Part shown: positions 12,494 to 26,625 of the stretch, one piece after another | Layout: each line of letters starts with the position of its first letter | How positions within the stretch are numbered: position 1 is the stretch's first letter | Made by a program: the position numbers and the translations under genes | The notes under the pieces: model-generated | Told to the model about the DNA's origin: nothing | The model's input: only the letters and a program-made list of their open reading frames with translations | Database searches by the model: none | DNA from: Diprion similis | Taxonomy: Eukaryota; Arthropoda; Insecta; Hymenoptera; Diprionidae | NCBI RefSeq assembly: GCF_021155765.1 | Contig: NC_060110.1 | Span: forward strand, 24,884,001-24,948,000 | DNA length: 64,000 nucleotides | Reading direction: 5' to 3'

Positions 12494-14716
12494 GGTTTAT
12501 TGTCAGGCTTACGAAAGGTTCGCAAGCATTACTTTTGGTAATACATACAATACCATTGTCAAAGAAAATCACTAACGAGATCGTAAGCGAAACCTAATGG
12601 TTGACAGACTCCGGGTGCTTTTTAATATTTGACTATATAAGATTTCAGTTTATTCAAAAAGTCGTCGTTATTAGGTTCATTCGGGAGTTTTGGGGTATAT
12701 TGTAATCATAGTTTACATCTCGTGCTCGCGAAATGCAATACGCGTCATAGTTTTCGGCTCCCATTCTCTTGAATTATCTTTCCCCTCGATATTAACCCTG
12801 CCGATCCGTTAACTAATTGACTTAAAGAAGTTTTTTCAAGACAGTTTAATTTGCAAAAGTTGGTGACGAAAAACGTTTATAGGTTTCTTCTACGACATTC
12901 CTGCGCCAAATGTTGGATCTATTTTTAGTCAATCGTTGTCGTACTTGTCACAGCGTATATTTTTCTGTTGCCTCCAATCAACCTAAGCTCGCATCAAAAT
13001 GCAAATAAACAATATTAAGCATACACGCAGTAGGTTTAGTCGCGTCGAGGTAATCACCGATGGACATAGGTACAGAAATTTCTGCACCTGGGCACTACAA
13101 TTACACACCGTAATATGTGTATAGTGTCTAAATTTTTACTCTGAATCTGAGGAATAAGTATACATAAATGCGTACATCCAGCGCATCCAGATATAATATG
13201 TATATATACATATATATACAATGTTTCAATATACAAGACAATGTATACATCAGTATTGTATATTACTTAATCTCATATTGTTGACTAAATTGGATTATCG
13301 CTTCGAACAATAGAGTGCCTCTATGTACCGATTTATGTAGAAAGGTATGATAGTGTCATAAAATTTATAGCCACTCCGAGATTCCCGGAATTTCGTATTA
13401 TCGAGTAAGTTCGTTCATCGCCTGATATTTAGACCTTCACGCGAACTCAATTCTGACGTTCGACGCTTCTATCAAAATACAATCGTGCCGAACACCTAAT
13501 TAGACTATATAGACAAGATTTGTAATTCGTATAAAATCTGTCTAGATATCGTATACGTATTACACGCATGTATAATTACAGTATTAAGTATTATAAAATA
13601 TATAAATATTGAGCTCGAATTCGTCACGTAGTACGTGAAATCTTAATGTATGAAATGAATATCCCTCTATCGGCAAATGCATCGTACTATTAGGGTGGAT
13701 ATTCTTGTCCCATTCATTCGAGCAGCCCTACGTTTATTCCTCGACGTGGCTACCTGCTTATATGTATATATAGCTATGTATGCGGCTCATGATGTGTGGG
13801 GCTTACCAATGATCCTCTTTGGGGTTTACAATCCAGCAGTGAGGTCTTGGTCTATGTGCGAATTATTGCTCACTGCAAATTGGATTAACGGTTAAACAAT
13901 TAGCGCGGCGCCAACCCACAGGAAACACCTGCGTCGCGTATGTATTGTAATACTCAGGAATTATTAGGTATATAGGATGCATACAATTACGAGGTTACGA
14001 CGTGAAACTAACGATTCTGATCCATTTATTTACACTCTACCCTGCAAGTGAATCCGTTATAGGTATACTTCGCATCGCATCCGGATCGAAAACCATTTAA
14101 TGGGAATATACCTACCATAATATATATATATAAGCATTTTTTCTCGCATTTCTTATTAATGGTTAGTTTAAAGACGGTTTTGATTAATTCGTAAATTTTC
14201 AGGCCCGAAAAAAACGTGACAGTCACGATTGCTCCAATTTTGTAAAAAACTTACAGAAAAATATTCAGTACGGAAAAAGTTGTATAATTGAAATATTATA
14301 ATAAACTTTCGTTGAAACTATCTTGTGGAAATTTTTCGCTACAAAAGTTGTGCTGTACGCTGTACAGAACAATGTTCTCTATATATTATATCTACCTAAG
14401 GCTTGTAACTTGTAAGCCGATTGACCGGGTCTTTTGAAGTTAATCGGTTGTAATTAGTCGGTGGTAATTCAATCTTAAGTCACGACGTTTATCCGGAAAT
14501 ACTGGAATACCTTTACCATATTTGACCAGCTTTTTCCCACAAATAAGATTAAAACAACGGTAAACCTTTATTCTACGATAATTACCCTTGGATATCAACC
14601 ACTGTATAATATAAATGTTTTCGTGTGTAAGTTCGTGCAGAGTTACAAAGATGGACTGGCATAACGGTCTCTGCGTTTAATTTTTTGTTTCGATAATAAT
14701 TATTTATTGGCTTACA

Positions 14717-14735
14717 TTTTTTTTTTTTTTTTTTT
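14717..14735. repeat. 19-base poly-T run
   Basis: Uninterrupted T run (poly-A on the minus strand). No adjacent retroelement body or target-site duplication is evident. Confidence 0.8.
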
Positions 14736-15858
14736 CTTTAACAATAATTATAACAGGCAGATTGCAAGGGGCTTTCGCTAATGTTTAGAAAAAGACACCT
14801 ACACTTCGGGGGGATGTAGACGGCTGGAAGATGAAGTTGTCTTAAGACCAAGAATCCGGGTGCAGAGGAGAATGGTGCATCCTAATTTCAAAAGCACCTA
14901 TTAGGGGGTTGCACATCGGCACGAGGTTCGGGTCCAGTTTGGCATGCCTTCCGTCGGCCGTGCGGCAAAGACGAGCAAAGCCAAAAGGCAGAGAGAAGGA
15001 GAGGGATCCCCTTTCGAACGCGGATTGACATCTTTATATGCGGGTTGCTCCCGGGCCCCCCACCGCGGCAGCGTCGTCACCCTGCGGAGACCCATAGATT
15101 TTCCTCGCATCCCCGAAAATACTCATCGCGTGTAACGCTAGCGGTCGGCTCTGCAGCGAGGGTTACGAGTCCCGCGCAAGGTTGAACAAAAATTCAATAG
15201 GTAAATAGGTAAAGAAAATTCAATGGGACCAGATTTTTGGGAAAGATTGATGAATAATTCACGCAACGTAAAAATCTTTATTCGTAGATCGGTGTATTGA
15301 TATACGGATATTTATCAGCGCCTAGAAGACTTGAGAATCGGAGTGGCTTGTGTTACGAAATTCTAAAAAATTACAAACTTAACGTTATTCGTATTAATTT
15401 TTCAGAATATACGACCATTTCTCGATGTTACAGAGTCATTACCAGAGTCGTGTGATCTTTTTCTTTGAAAAACAAAATTTTCTACACTTTTCTAATCTTT
15501 GTAAAAAAATGTAGATTTTTATCGATCATGTGACTATCAAAATTAATTCCATGGTACAGAACGTTGTATAAAATTCTTCAAATTTGAGGCTTCTCAAAAT
15601 CAATATGAGCCCCAAATCATGATTCCTTTTATTAATTTTCCAAACTTTCCCCCGCCGCTCCAGTTGAACAAACGATGGTTGGTTCGTATCCATCACTAGA
15701 ATTCTGACCGGTGGATATCTGGCAGGGGTTCGGTGTGTCGAATCGCGGACCCAGGGCGCTCATTACGTCATTATCGGCGGAGCGGGCCAGATTCGCCACA
15801 CCGCTCAGCGTCTGAGCACCCCATTGTTCAGCCCGCAGTAGAAGCAACGCTGCCGCGT

Positions 15859-15888
15859 ACACACGCACGCACACACACACACACACAC
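15859..15888. repeat. CA dinucleotide microsatellite
   Basis: (CA)n tract with two CG interruptions. Confidence 0.85.
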
Positions 15889-15984
15889 CCGTGTTCGTTT
15901 TAAACAATACAAACGCACGTGCTCCCAGGAATGAACACTATATTCTTTGACGGAAGAGTCGTCGTCGTCGTCCGGATCTGCATT

Positions 15985-16470
15985 CAGCCCTTCTCCGTCT
16001 CCAATTGCTTCTTCGGACTCCGGTATGTGTGTAACAACAAGTCTTTGGTTTGGTAAATTTCTTCGGGTGAGTTTCTTTCCTCTTCAAACTTTCTGGTTCT
16101 CAAAATTTTTTAATCTTCCCGCAGCTTCTTTTCCTCGACGCTGTGCAGCCGCCCCTGCGTAGCTACGTCTTGACGCCCTCGTGGTACTGGTACGGAAATG
16201 GGGAGGCTGGTCGACCAGGGTGGACCAACAAACGAGGCTATTTGCTCAACAACACGCTGCACCCTGCCAGGGTAGGTATTCCGTTGCGGGGGCCCCGTGT
16301 TGAACCCCTGGGATTCACTTTGATACACACTGTCATGCATTGGATAGGAACCCTGCTCTCCAAGTGTTGGTAGTGGTGCCGCGTTCACCCTGACTTGTTA
16401 CGGTTCACACAATCGGTTTGGGATTGATTGACGAACCGCCATCGGGGGGCAACGATCAGGCAATGAGATT
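15985..16470 (-). other. coding-like block, possibly a decayed gene or element fragment
   Basis: On the minus strand a frame is open from 16388 to 16113, rich in Pro, Gln and Ser with ordinary codon use. It is closed at each end by a TAA (16110-16112 on the downstream side). The same frame stays open beyond both stops, on the far side of 16110 with a Lys/Glu-rich segment down to a TGA near 15985. That pattern suggests a decayed coding sequence. The plus strand is also suggestive: a GTATGT donor at 16023 and a pyrimidine-rich CAG acceptor ending at 16124 would bound a 102-bp intron. I do not recognise the protein in any frame and cannot settle the strand. Confidence 0.25.
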
Positions 16471-17647
16471 CTCTGGATCCCATGAACTGGCCAATCGCCA
16501 AATTTTTGCAATTAAGGTTAATTGAACTTTGTCGTAGTTAAGAAATTCAAAAATAATAAATAATTGTTGGCATGGTGACTACGATAGAAAAGTGGGAACT
16601 CTAAGAAATTAATGCTTCAAATAGAGGTTTAAATCAATGCATCTCCAAATTTTTACCAAAAAACAATAACCTGATGATCGATGCCGAGTGTTGAACGCCG
16701 TTGCATGAAAAGTCCGGAAATCGCGGCCAAAATGGGTACCCTAAAAAGTTTTATAAATTTTTGAAAATTGAACAACGTTTTGAATTCATTTTCGGATTAA
16801 CTTCAGAATACTTTGAACAAGAGATTAGCTATGTACGAAAGGCTTGTAGAGATAAGGCAGACTAAACGGACCCTTCTTCAAACGATGATTCAAAGTTTTG
16901 CGCAAATTTTTAGAGGTGCTCATTTTGCCATCCTCTCTCTAAGTTTTGAAGATATACAATTGATTTTGATTTGAAGTGTTTGAAGTGTACTAGAGCGAGC
17001 AAATAATGAAATTTAGAAAAATTACGAAAAATTTGCAGAGTTGCCCACTTTCGCCGTGCCTACTCTGTACGTGTACGAGGAATGGGACGTGGTAAAGTGA
17101 GTAAAGATTTTCTAATTCTCACAAAGGCTGGAACGCCTTGTTTAGCGCTCGACTCTTTGGCCGAGTAACAACTGACCGCCCTGCACTTTTGACCCTCCCT
17201 GTTTCCCGTGCATAGCAGGTAATTCCTATTCCCTCCTTAAACTGCGGGAGTATCGCTCGCAGGTTGGGCTACACGAAGGGTTCCAGTAAGTGTGCAGTAC
17301 TATGATATTTTGAGAGTGCGGGAGGAGAGCATGACGAGGATCCCAAATCCAGATTAAACGCGAAGAAAGGGTGAAACCGTCGCTGGCTGTCCAAGCCAAA
17401 CCGCTTGCTATGCGAAACTCGGGAACTGAGAAACGGATTATCCCGGGCTAATCGGCGAACACGAGCGTTTTCCGAAGCATTGTTGTGTTATCCGAACGTC
17501 GTCGTGCGCCTTGAGAGGAAGAATTCGCAAAAATTTAAATCCATTTCCTACTCCTGCGTTTTATCCCGAACACCCAGAGCCGCTGGAAATTGACTAAATT
17601 TTTCTCTTCTGTTTTTGACGGACTCCGAATCGATAATTTAGGATCAA

Positions 17648-17665
17648 TTTTTTTTTTTTTTTTTT
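17648..17665. repeat. 18-base poly-T run
   Basis: Uninterrupted T run in AT-rich non-coding DNA. Confidence 0.8.
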
Positions 17666-18616
17666 CCCTTAAGAAATTGGAATTGAATATCGGAATGATG
17701 ATTATTTGCATTCTACAATGTTGTATATAAAGATAGTGTTGTTATTATTATTATAATTCTTGTTACTCCTGCAGGCTAGAAGGCGCATAAATCAGCTTCC
17801 TAGCGATCGCGAGATCTACGCAGATTATCTGCTTTAGTCGACAGGTTAACGTGCTTAACTTTTTAAGTTGACCAAATCGCATTAGACTTTGAAGAAGAAT
17901 GAAGAACCAGAGTCTAGGCTTCCATAGTGTTTAGGACTAACTGTAGAAAGGTTACCAAGAACCGAAGTTATGGTTCGACGGTTCACGTAGGGAAATTTTT
18001 GACACTTTCTTCCTGGTAGAAATTCGCCCTTCCTCACCTTGCAGCCTGCCCTCTCCTCACCCTCCATCCCGCTTCTTCTTCTTGCAGCCAGCAGCACCTT
18101 GACTTTTTCACTCATAGAGCGTTTTTTCAACTTTTCGTCAAAGCATCCCGTGCTGGGATTTCACTAACCCGCTCAGACCCAAGAGCTGCCGGAGATGATC
18201 TCCTCTTTTGGACTACACAGAAAGCCAACAGATTAAACTTCACGCTTTTATCTCACTTCGGTTATGTTGCTTCAACTCTTCGCTTTTCTTAGACCTTATA
18301 GCCTAGCCGACTTGTTAAATATTTTTGCTCATAAATTTCTGCAACATGATTAGTAAACAATGTCAAGAAGAATAATCCAGACCCTCATAACTCGTATGAT
18401 AGAAAAATGAAGTCTCGCGTAGCGAGAAATTTACCACGTGGAAGAGGAAAGAATTCGAGGAATAGACGTGCAGCACGTTGAGTCCACGTTTGTGGATTGA
18501 ATATGCGGAACAAGCGAAGTAGCGTGGGAAGCAGAGGTTTCCCTGCGGTCCATTTGAATGTCAAGATTTCGCGGAAAACCGGGAAACACCACTTCCACTG
18601 CAGAGTCCGGTATGTA

Positions 18617-18641
18617 TGTGTGTGTGTGTGTGTGTGTGTGT
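18617..18641. repeat. TG dinucleotide microsatellite
   Basis: Nearly pure (TG)n tract preceded by TATG units and followed by TATATA. Confidence 0.85.
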
Positions 18642-21600
18642 ATATAAAGGCCTCTGTCAAATCCGTAACGAAAATATTATTCTGTACACAGAGTTGGAAA
18701 ATTTTCAAAATATCCGCGTAGGTATCGTACAAACGAATTCGCTACTCAGGGTGTAGTAAAAGTAAAGTAAAACGCAGGCATGCACTGAAGACGATTCGAT
18801 CTATCCGGCTATAACGTGTAGAGCAACGCCAACAGAGCTAGATGCAATCGCGACGCGCAACGCATTCACATGACCGTAACGTGTGAAGGGCTCTATATTA
18901 AACCGTGTCAAAGCGGGGTGTATAAACTTGTATAAAGTAAGAGTTGCCGGTCCGACGGATGAATTGAATTAACCAGTCGTCAGACTAGTTGATTTCGTGT
19001 ATAGCCTCATAGCGATGCGGTTATACATGACTGCGGGCGTCTTTTGTGCGCGCAAAATGTCGTCAAGCCAGCGGTGAGGCTTTTTTTCTGATCGTGCGCT
19101 GCTGCTGCTGCTGACTATATCCCTGATGATGCAGTAGTTATTCGCTTTGTCAACAGTCAACGAGACGCACTTAACCACCGCTTTATACCTCAATAGAATC
19201 TATCAAGGTTGATAGTCCCGAGTAGATACCGAGGGCATTGCTTTGATTAGCCAACCTCCTTCACCGTCGCAGCTGATGACGGCTCTGATTAGCTCGCCGT
19301 AATGACGTAAATACACGGAGAAACCGTTCGCCGACAATTCCGCTGAAAGGATGCTGCGTGAAGTGGCTTCGGTGAGATCCTGCAAATTGGCTCCATTTTA
19401 ATAATAATCGTCCTAAACTATGCGGGGGTACCTACTGCAGCTCCACTTCATTGGACAATCATGGTTCAGTTTCCGATATATTGACCAAAATTCGAGTTCC
19501 CGTTAGAACTCAAAACACGATGAAAGCTAAAGGAAAAATCGCCCGTCGAAGGTACTGTAACAGATTTACATCCAACTCCCAGACATTCCCAGGTGAATTG
19601 AAAGGGTCACCGATCGGGGGTCGGTAATAAAAGTTGAGCGCGATACCGCCCCCGAAGATTTAATTTACGTGTAACAGTATCGCGAGAGATCGACACTTGC
19701 GACAACGCATGTGGGTGTAAGTAGCTACCCTCCTATATCCGGCAAAGATCGAAGAGTGTGAGTTTTGTATGGAACAGCGCCTACAAATTCAGGGGTGACG
19801 ACTAACGAGTCTCGTAAAAGTCGAAAGCTGGATTAGGAAATCGCGGTTATATCGCTCGTTGGGGCGGCGGTTGCGGGGGGCAGATGGAACCACGTGTCTC
19901 GGACGTCAGTACCGGCTGTGTGTGTCCCTAACGAGCTGCTATAAATATTGATACGTCTCCATCCACCTGGTCTGACGCGAGACGAGGAATCGGGGCCTGC
20001 GTGGCGGGAAAAAGGACGCGAAGAAGTCCCTCGTGAGGCCACGGCGTATGCTTCTGATATCGTGTTGCTGCTCGTATCCTTTTATCGGTGTAACCCAATG
20101 CCAATTATTCCAGCCTATAAGAGACCCTTGGCAGCTACCTCGCACAGATTTTACCCCGCAGCCTGCTGACGGAATCCTGAAACGCGAGAGTCGCGGGGGC
20201 AGTTTCCTCCCCGGTTTATGTACGTTCCTGTACGCATTCGATACATGCGAGAAGCGAGGCTTCTTGCGTTTCACGAATTTGGTAACATTCGGTGAGCTAA
20301 GGTATCGACGATGAAATAGCGTCGAAGGGCCTGCAGTGGACGTCTGTCATGAGTGAGAGGGAGCTGCCTGGGAGACGAAGAAATAATTTCAGTCACCTAG
20401 CTACAACGCGGTGACATCGTTTTATAACGAGGTTGCTGTTACAGGAACGCATCTGCACGGCGTCGTTATTCGTTGTTACCCTGTCTTCTGTCGAATCTCT
20501 ATATACGTGATCCGGGTTTATCGGGATCGTTGTGTCAACCACCTGAGCCTGATTACGTATCCACGATCGCCGCCCTCGCGGTTCTTCACCCTCGTCAGTG
20601 TGATGTTCGCTTTATTATGTTTTGTTTAATATCTGTTGCATCCGCTCGTTGCCGAGGTCTGGAAGCAGTTCGCAGCTACCGAGGATCGAATAGAAGAAAC
20701 GTTTGAAAGTTATGAGTTTTGGCCATAAAAACGAAACGGAATTTCAGGTAGCGTGGTAAAACCGAACAAGCTGCACATAAATTCGGTAACGCGGTAGTGC
20801 ATGCGCACCATGGCTAAAAGCTCTGCGGTCGCAGTGTGGCCGCAGGGTACGGTGGCAATATAGATAGACTAAAATTTCTGACCACCTCGTATAACTTGAA
20901 AAACTCAAACAATCAAACGCCTGACGGTACGATTCTGGCTGCAGAACCTCGGCCGTCGTTGATGTTGCAGTTGCGTTCTTTGCACTTGGGGTAGTATTTA
21001 CAAGCTACCAGAAAGCATTTCGAGCCCCCTGAATATCAGAGCGAGGTGCCTTACTTGGTACCGATTTTCAGACGAAAGTACAGATTCGAAGTCTCGGCAT
21101 CTTTGGACTCGACTTTCAAAAGTCTTGCTGGTGCGATGGCGATGTATGTTTTCGACGAACTCCCTGAAGAGTTGGGCTAAACTGGGAAATCCGTGGTTAT
21201 ATACAGGAATACAGGCATAAACAGCGTTCCTCCCTGTAGTAGGCGCGTGAAACAAAGAGGCCTTATGTGTACATTGTAGGTGGACTTGGGGCGCGTAGAT
21301 CGACGTGACGTTAAGCAGAAGACTGTATAATTATCCTTGGTGGTTGGAGGAGGTCTTCCGCTGCACTTGTATCGTCTTACACGGACGACGTCTAGACTTC
21401 GGATGGAAGAAAAACAGCTTGGAACAATCTAATTCTCGTTTATGACGTGACGCCCCGTAAGATCCCCGTGCATTGGGCTCCCCGAGCGAGGCACGGACTT
21501 ATAAGATTGGTGCAGTTGAGCCAGTGATAATAAATACATGAATAAATGAGTATAAACATAATATAAGGAGTCGAGAACTTGATTGGGTAATAAATCTTGC

Positions 21601-23455
21601 AAGCGACTCTCGTTGCAAGGGTGCCCTCTGCAGAGTGTACACACATTAAAATTTCTGGCATATTATAAGGTATATTAGATACTGCCGAGGATTACACTCT
21701 AAATTAACTGGGAAACACTAGATCTGATCTGATCCAAGCAATTGTCATACTTTGCTTCAAACTATAACATGTAGAGTATTATGGATAAAAAAAACGATTC
21801 CATGGCGATGGATAACAAAACGACTCGACCGGATATAATTGATATAGTAGATAGTGAGGATTATCTTATCACGAATCAGATATATGCAGTGAGCTTGAAA
21901 GCCTTGGGCATCCTCATAACGAGATGTTAATTATGAAAGGTTCTTAATAGATGTCATTCGTTTGAAACCGAAGGAAGAAGAAATTTTCGAATGCTAGGCT
22001 GGTGACCTGTCTCAAAATTGCACTATTCCGAACTATCCTGACATCCTTAGTCAACGGCGGAATAAAAAAAAAAAGAAATGAATTAACAAAGTGAGTATAA
22101 ATGAATGAAATTATAAGACCCTACCATAGAGAAACGCGGTGGATGAAAACCTGATCCTGCAGAGGTTGTGGAAATATTTAGGCACTCCTCTTTATATTCC
22201 ATCATCTTTCCCACAGTCGGACGAATGATCAGACATGAACGGAGACGCACACGAAATGATTGTAAAGTAATTTAATCTTGGATTGAAGAGGAACGCTGGC
22301 ACAAGATGGCCGTGTTATGATGTTTATTCAACGGTGCGGGCTCCACAGAACCTAACGCGATAAGATTAAATAAATAAATTTTCCGGGTAAATGCGCGGGA
22401 GTAAGTATATTTTTTCACGGCTCTCAAGGCGCTCAGAGAGTCCCGTTCGTTGGAGTGAGTCGAGGGAGGGAAAGCGAGAGGAGAGGAGAGCGTCTTGAGC
22501 AAAAAAATCTGGATTCCACGGAGGACGGAAATCGGGCATCGGCTAAGCCGCGTTACACGAAACCGCGTCCCACCCTGGAAGAGCTCTTGCGAGCTTCTCG
22601 ATTCAGGTTCGGAGGTCGATTCTCGGCTGGATTAGACGCCGCCTCTCTTCCTCTCTCGCGTTTCGTTATCGGCGCAATATCTACGCACCGCAGTCGCACA
22701 CCAAACAAGTCGTTACCATCAGGGAAAACTCCGCATCGCCGAACCGCCGAGTGACTGACTGACTTGCTCTCCATGGAAAAGAGCGACATGCACGGATCTT
22801 TCAGCCCGTTTCTAGCGCCGGGATTAATCAACGCCCAACCATCAAAGAGCCGAACCCACCGAATGTTTGTTTATCGTTTCTCCTTGGCGAGACGTAACCC
22901 TCCCCCTGCCTTCTTTCTCTTCTTTTTCGATCCGCAACCTCGCGCTGCAATATAACGTTGCGGCTAATACACATCACTCTGCACTTCGGGTCGTTGTATA
23001 TATAAACTTATGGATGTATTTCTACTTAGTTTGCCGAATTTTTCAGAATTGTATTCTTCGAGCCGATGATCGATGGACCGCAAATTCTAAGATCTCACAA
23101 CAATTTTTATTTTGTATATTTTACTTCTCGTTTTTTCCTTCCACTTCTACGCGTTGGTTGTTTTTATATTTGGGGAAGGTCTCGCAGGTTCCTTAACTAA
23201 AGAGGTTCTCCTCAACTAAAACCTGGGTTTGATGATTTTCAGCATTATATATAACCTGTGATATTTTATTCCTGTCTTATTTTCAACTTATTTTTCTAAT
23301 TCATTACACGGATATGACACGTCGTGACTTAATAAACGATCCGTCATCCAGAAAAGCGGCTGCATGCTTAAACCATACCTTACGAAATATAAACCAGTAA
23401 AATTTCAGCATACATATCAGAAACATCCATTTTCTCGTGTCTTGTAGGATTGTCT

Positions 23456-23485
23456 GATCGATTCACGATCGATATCACGATCGAT
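23456..23485. repeat. three GATCGAT heptamers at helical spacing
   Basis: GATCGAT occurs at 23456-23462, 23467-23473 and 23479-23485. Start-to-start distances are 11 and 12 bases, so all three face roughly the same side of the DNA. The last two are embedded in the repeat CACGATCGAT. It could be a short tandem repeat or a clustered protein-binding site. Confidence 0.6.
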
Positions 23486-23993
23486 TCCACGAATCATTTC
23501 CTACAGCTAAGAATGAATTGAGAAAATGAACCGTATACATTACTCGCTGCATCGATGACGTGCCGTAACAATTAAGCGATTACAAGTTCGCAAAAATGAT
23601 AAGATAGCAGAAAATAACAGTTAATCCGAAGAACCCAAGCTCCGGGTTGTCTTCTGCGATCGTGATCTGATGTAAAATAAGAGGAAAAACCAGGAAAGAG
23701 GTCGATGAAAGACAAATTGTGAGACGAATGGAAGAGTAAGTGTTGATCTGTCGCAGAACTTGGCGTACCGAGATTTTCTCGGAAAACCCTTCGACCGGAC
23801 TAATCAGTATGTCCGCGTGACGTGAGACAGCCCTGTCCTCTCCCTCTGCCTCTCCCTTTCTCTACGGATAAGGTTATATGAAAGAGCAAAGTGAGAAGAG
23901 AGAGGCGCCCCCGCCCCCTTGTATTTCCTCCTATTCCCTAGCCGTGGACGCTTGGCAGGCAAGTGTAACAGGAGCATTAAATAAACTAAACAT

Positions 23994-24040
23994 AATATAT
24001 ATATACACACATATGTATACATGTATGTATATGTATACAC
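23994..24040. repeat. TA/CATG low-complexity tract
   Basis: Alternating purine-pyrimidine sequence of TATA, CACA and TGTA units. Confidence 0.7.
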
Positions 24041-24616
24041 GGGGCGTAGAGCCTGGGCCGCGTGGGGCGCCCTAACCACTTGGACAGCTAGTTAGTTTAC
24101 ACTTTGTTTTAAAAGCGTTCGCCAAACCCTGGCGGCTGCTTTGATCCGGATACCGACGCCAACGCTGACGCTGATGCCGACGCCTCGCTCGGCATGGATA
24201 CGCAAGACGCAGGTCGGCTTTTCCGCGATGCGAACCCATGCTGACGACGAGACGTCAACGTATTACCTGTCACGTCGAGTGATTCGTCGACACGTATATG
24301 ACCGGCAATTAAACGCTACCGAATCAACGCCGCGAGCCGATCATCGCTCATTTGCCAAATCCGTTACCTCCGATTCGGAGGAAACGATACGCATCTACTC
24401 TATAGATATATCGCATTCGTTTGTCGTACTCTGCAGATCGTTTTCAGCGTCATAAATTTACGCGATAAATTTGCTTTTTGGGCTAATTTTGGATACTTTT
24501 TGGCTAATCATCAATCAGTCTGATTTCAGCCCATTTCGAGAGCTGCGACGATTTTCAAGTGCCGAAGAATTCAATCGGATGATCCGGATATAGCTATAAC
24601 GTATATCTAAATAGAG

Positions 24617-24973
24617 TTGGCAGAGCTTCAACAACTGGCTGCACAATCATGTTCCATTCAGTGGTACAATACCTGGCAGCTCATTGAAGACTCATGGTTC
24701 ATGAATGAATCGATACACGAGAAAATAGAAATAGATTTGGCCAATGTGCGTGAAAATTTACGTGCGGACGAAGAGTGTGATTTTCTTATAATACTTTTTG
24801 CAGATTTCACACAAAGACGTCCTGCATCGGAATTCATCCCTCCGGAGAATTACGGATCGCTCCGCGGGGTGTTTCTCTTCTCGCGGTCATTTTTCAGTTC
24901 TCCACCTTTTGACACTCGGTGGCGAAAGCTTCGAGTTAGCGGCGAATCATTGCCTTTTAAGTTGAAAAGTTGA
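24617..24973 (+). other. coding-like open frame of unknown identity
   Basis: The frame is open for 118 codons after a TAA just upstream, with an ATG only at 24701 (90 codons). The first two thirds read as a plausible acidic, helix-forming segment rich in Glu, Leu and Ile. The last third is Ser/Phe-rich and less convincing. There is no family motif, no clear start context and no partner exon. It could be an isolated exon, a small ORF in a long non-coding RNA, or chance. Confidence 0.2.
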
Positions 24974-26394
24974 AAGACTCGCGATCCCATTGTCAGCCCT
25001 CATTGATCGGGCATTCGTGTCCTGGCCCACAGGAGGCAACGGAAGCGAACAAACGGACACAAGCGGGAAGATGGACAAGGGCGTGCTACTTCTTTATCCA
25101 ATCATCTCGCCATTCACGCCCTCGTTTCTTCTTTGCCCGGCTCCGGTGTCGTCCGCTTCGCAACTGGATCGAAAGTCCCCGATCATTCTGAGTTCACCAG
25201 GTGACGTCCTTGCACGGTTATATGTCTTCAACTGCTCTTTCTCCCTCTCTTTCTCTATATCTCTCTGCTTTTAACGCTTTTTCGAACTTTTGCCTTCTTG
25301 GATTATAGGATCTTTGTAACGGCGTGCCACACTAATTACCAATTTCATTGTCCTGTATTAAAGAGGCGCGCATCTGTAGACTGGTATGAAAAGAAGAAAG
25401 CCAGATAGTATCACAGAACGGTAAGACAGACGGATCATTTCACTATACACTTAACGAAACACTGCAACGAAGTACAAAGAAAGAGTAATATACACCATGA
25501 TGCGGAACGGCCATCTGTGCAATGCGTGTGCAATGCGTTTCTCTCTCCGTGTTGCGTGCTGTACGTCGTAGGTCCTGGAAATTGAGGACTACGATGCTCG
25601 CGTAGGGAAAAAAGGTGAATCGAGAGAAGAGGACGCGGGATAAGAACCGTAACTAAAGCGACGTTAATCAAGAACCGAGGAAGATTCGCCGGTAAACGAC
25701 GCAGCTCAGCTGGCAGCTGGGCTCGCCTCACGCTGGGACATTCTCTGATTCTCTCCCTGGAGTCCGGAACACAACGTCGTCGTCTCGCCGTTCCGGGACA
25801 CGCGTCCTCTCTTCCTCCTCTCCTGTTCTGGTATTTCTCTTTCTCTATACGCGCTTCTAGCTGCAGGCTCATTCGCAGCCCATAATCGCCTCACCCCCGT
25901 TGTTCTCATGGACGAGTCCGAAGACTTCGACTTGCTTCTCGCTTCTCGCTTCTGGCACTTGGCACTTTGCGAGGATCTTGAGCGGGTCGGGTCGACGACA
26001 CCGCGGGGCTCCGACTCCCGCCGTCATCCCCTTGTGCCCGGAGACAGAAGTCCTGGACTCGGCTGACCCGACGACGCTCTACGGAATTGCGAGTTAAGAG
26101 GAACGGTCACCGTGACGGAAGGACCTCGCCCGCACTCCCGCAGATGCTGATGTCTTTACAGCGCCAATAAATTCCCCGGGTGGCCGCCGCTCGCTCGCTT
26201 GCTCGCCACTTTTCATCCGCAATTCCTTACTCGGCGCGCGCCACGCGAGTTCCCTCCATAAGTCGGACTGGACTGCTTCGATCTGTTGGTGAAACAACCG
26301 TAATCACGATGGCCTTGATATCACAAGGGTGTAGTCATCAGTCGCTGCTCTTGTTCGTAAAATAACAATAAGTCTGATCTTGATCCCGTGGGGT

Positions 26395-26625
26395 ATGCAA
26401 AACAGGGATTACAGGATACACCATGACGTGCTGCCGGAGAAAATCGACTTAGAATGGATTATAAGATGTGTTCAGGTTCCCGAAGTCGGTAGAGCGTGTC
26501 AAGGAGTCCATTTGATGATCGACGAGGTCGCATTGCAGAAAGAACTTTCCGTAGCTGAAACCACTACCCGATGTATAACTGACAATGAGAAAGAAGGATC
26601 GTCGAACCAAAAGAATTGCATTTGA
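26395..26625 (+). other. small coding-like open frame of unknown identity
   Basis: An ATG at 26395 opens 76 codons of mixed composition (one Trp, several Glu/Asp and Val/Ile, a hydrophilic C terminus), unlike the low-complexity frames nearby. I do not recognise it and see no splice partners. It may be chance. Confidence 0.18.
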
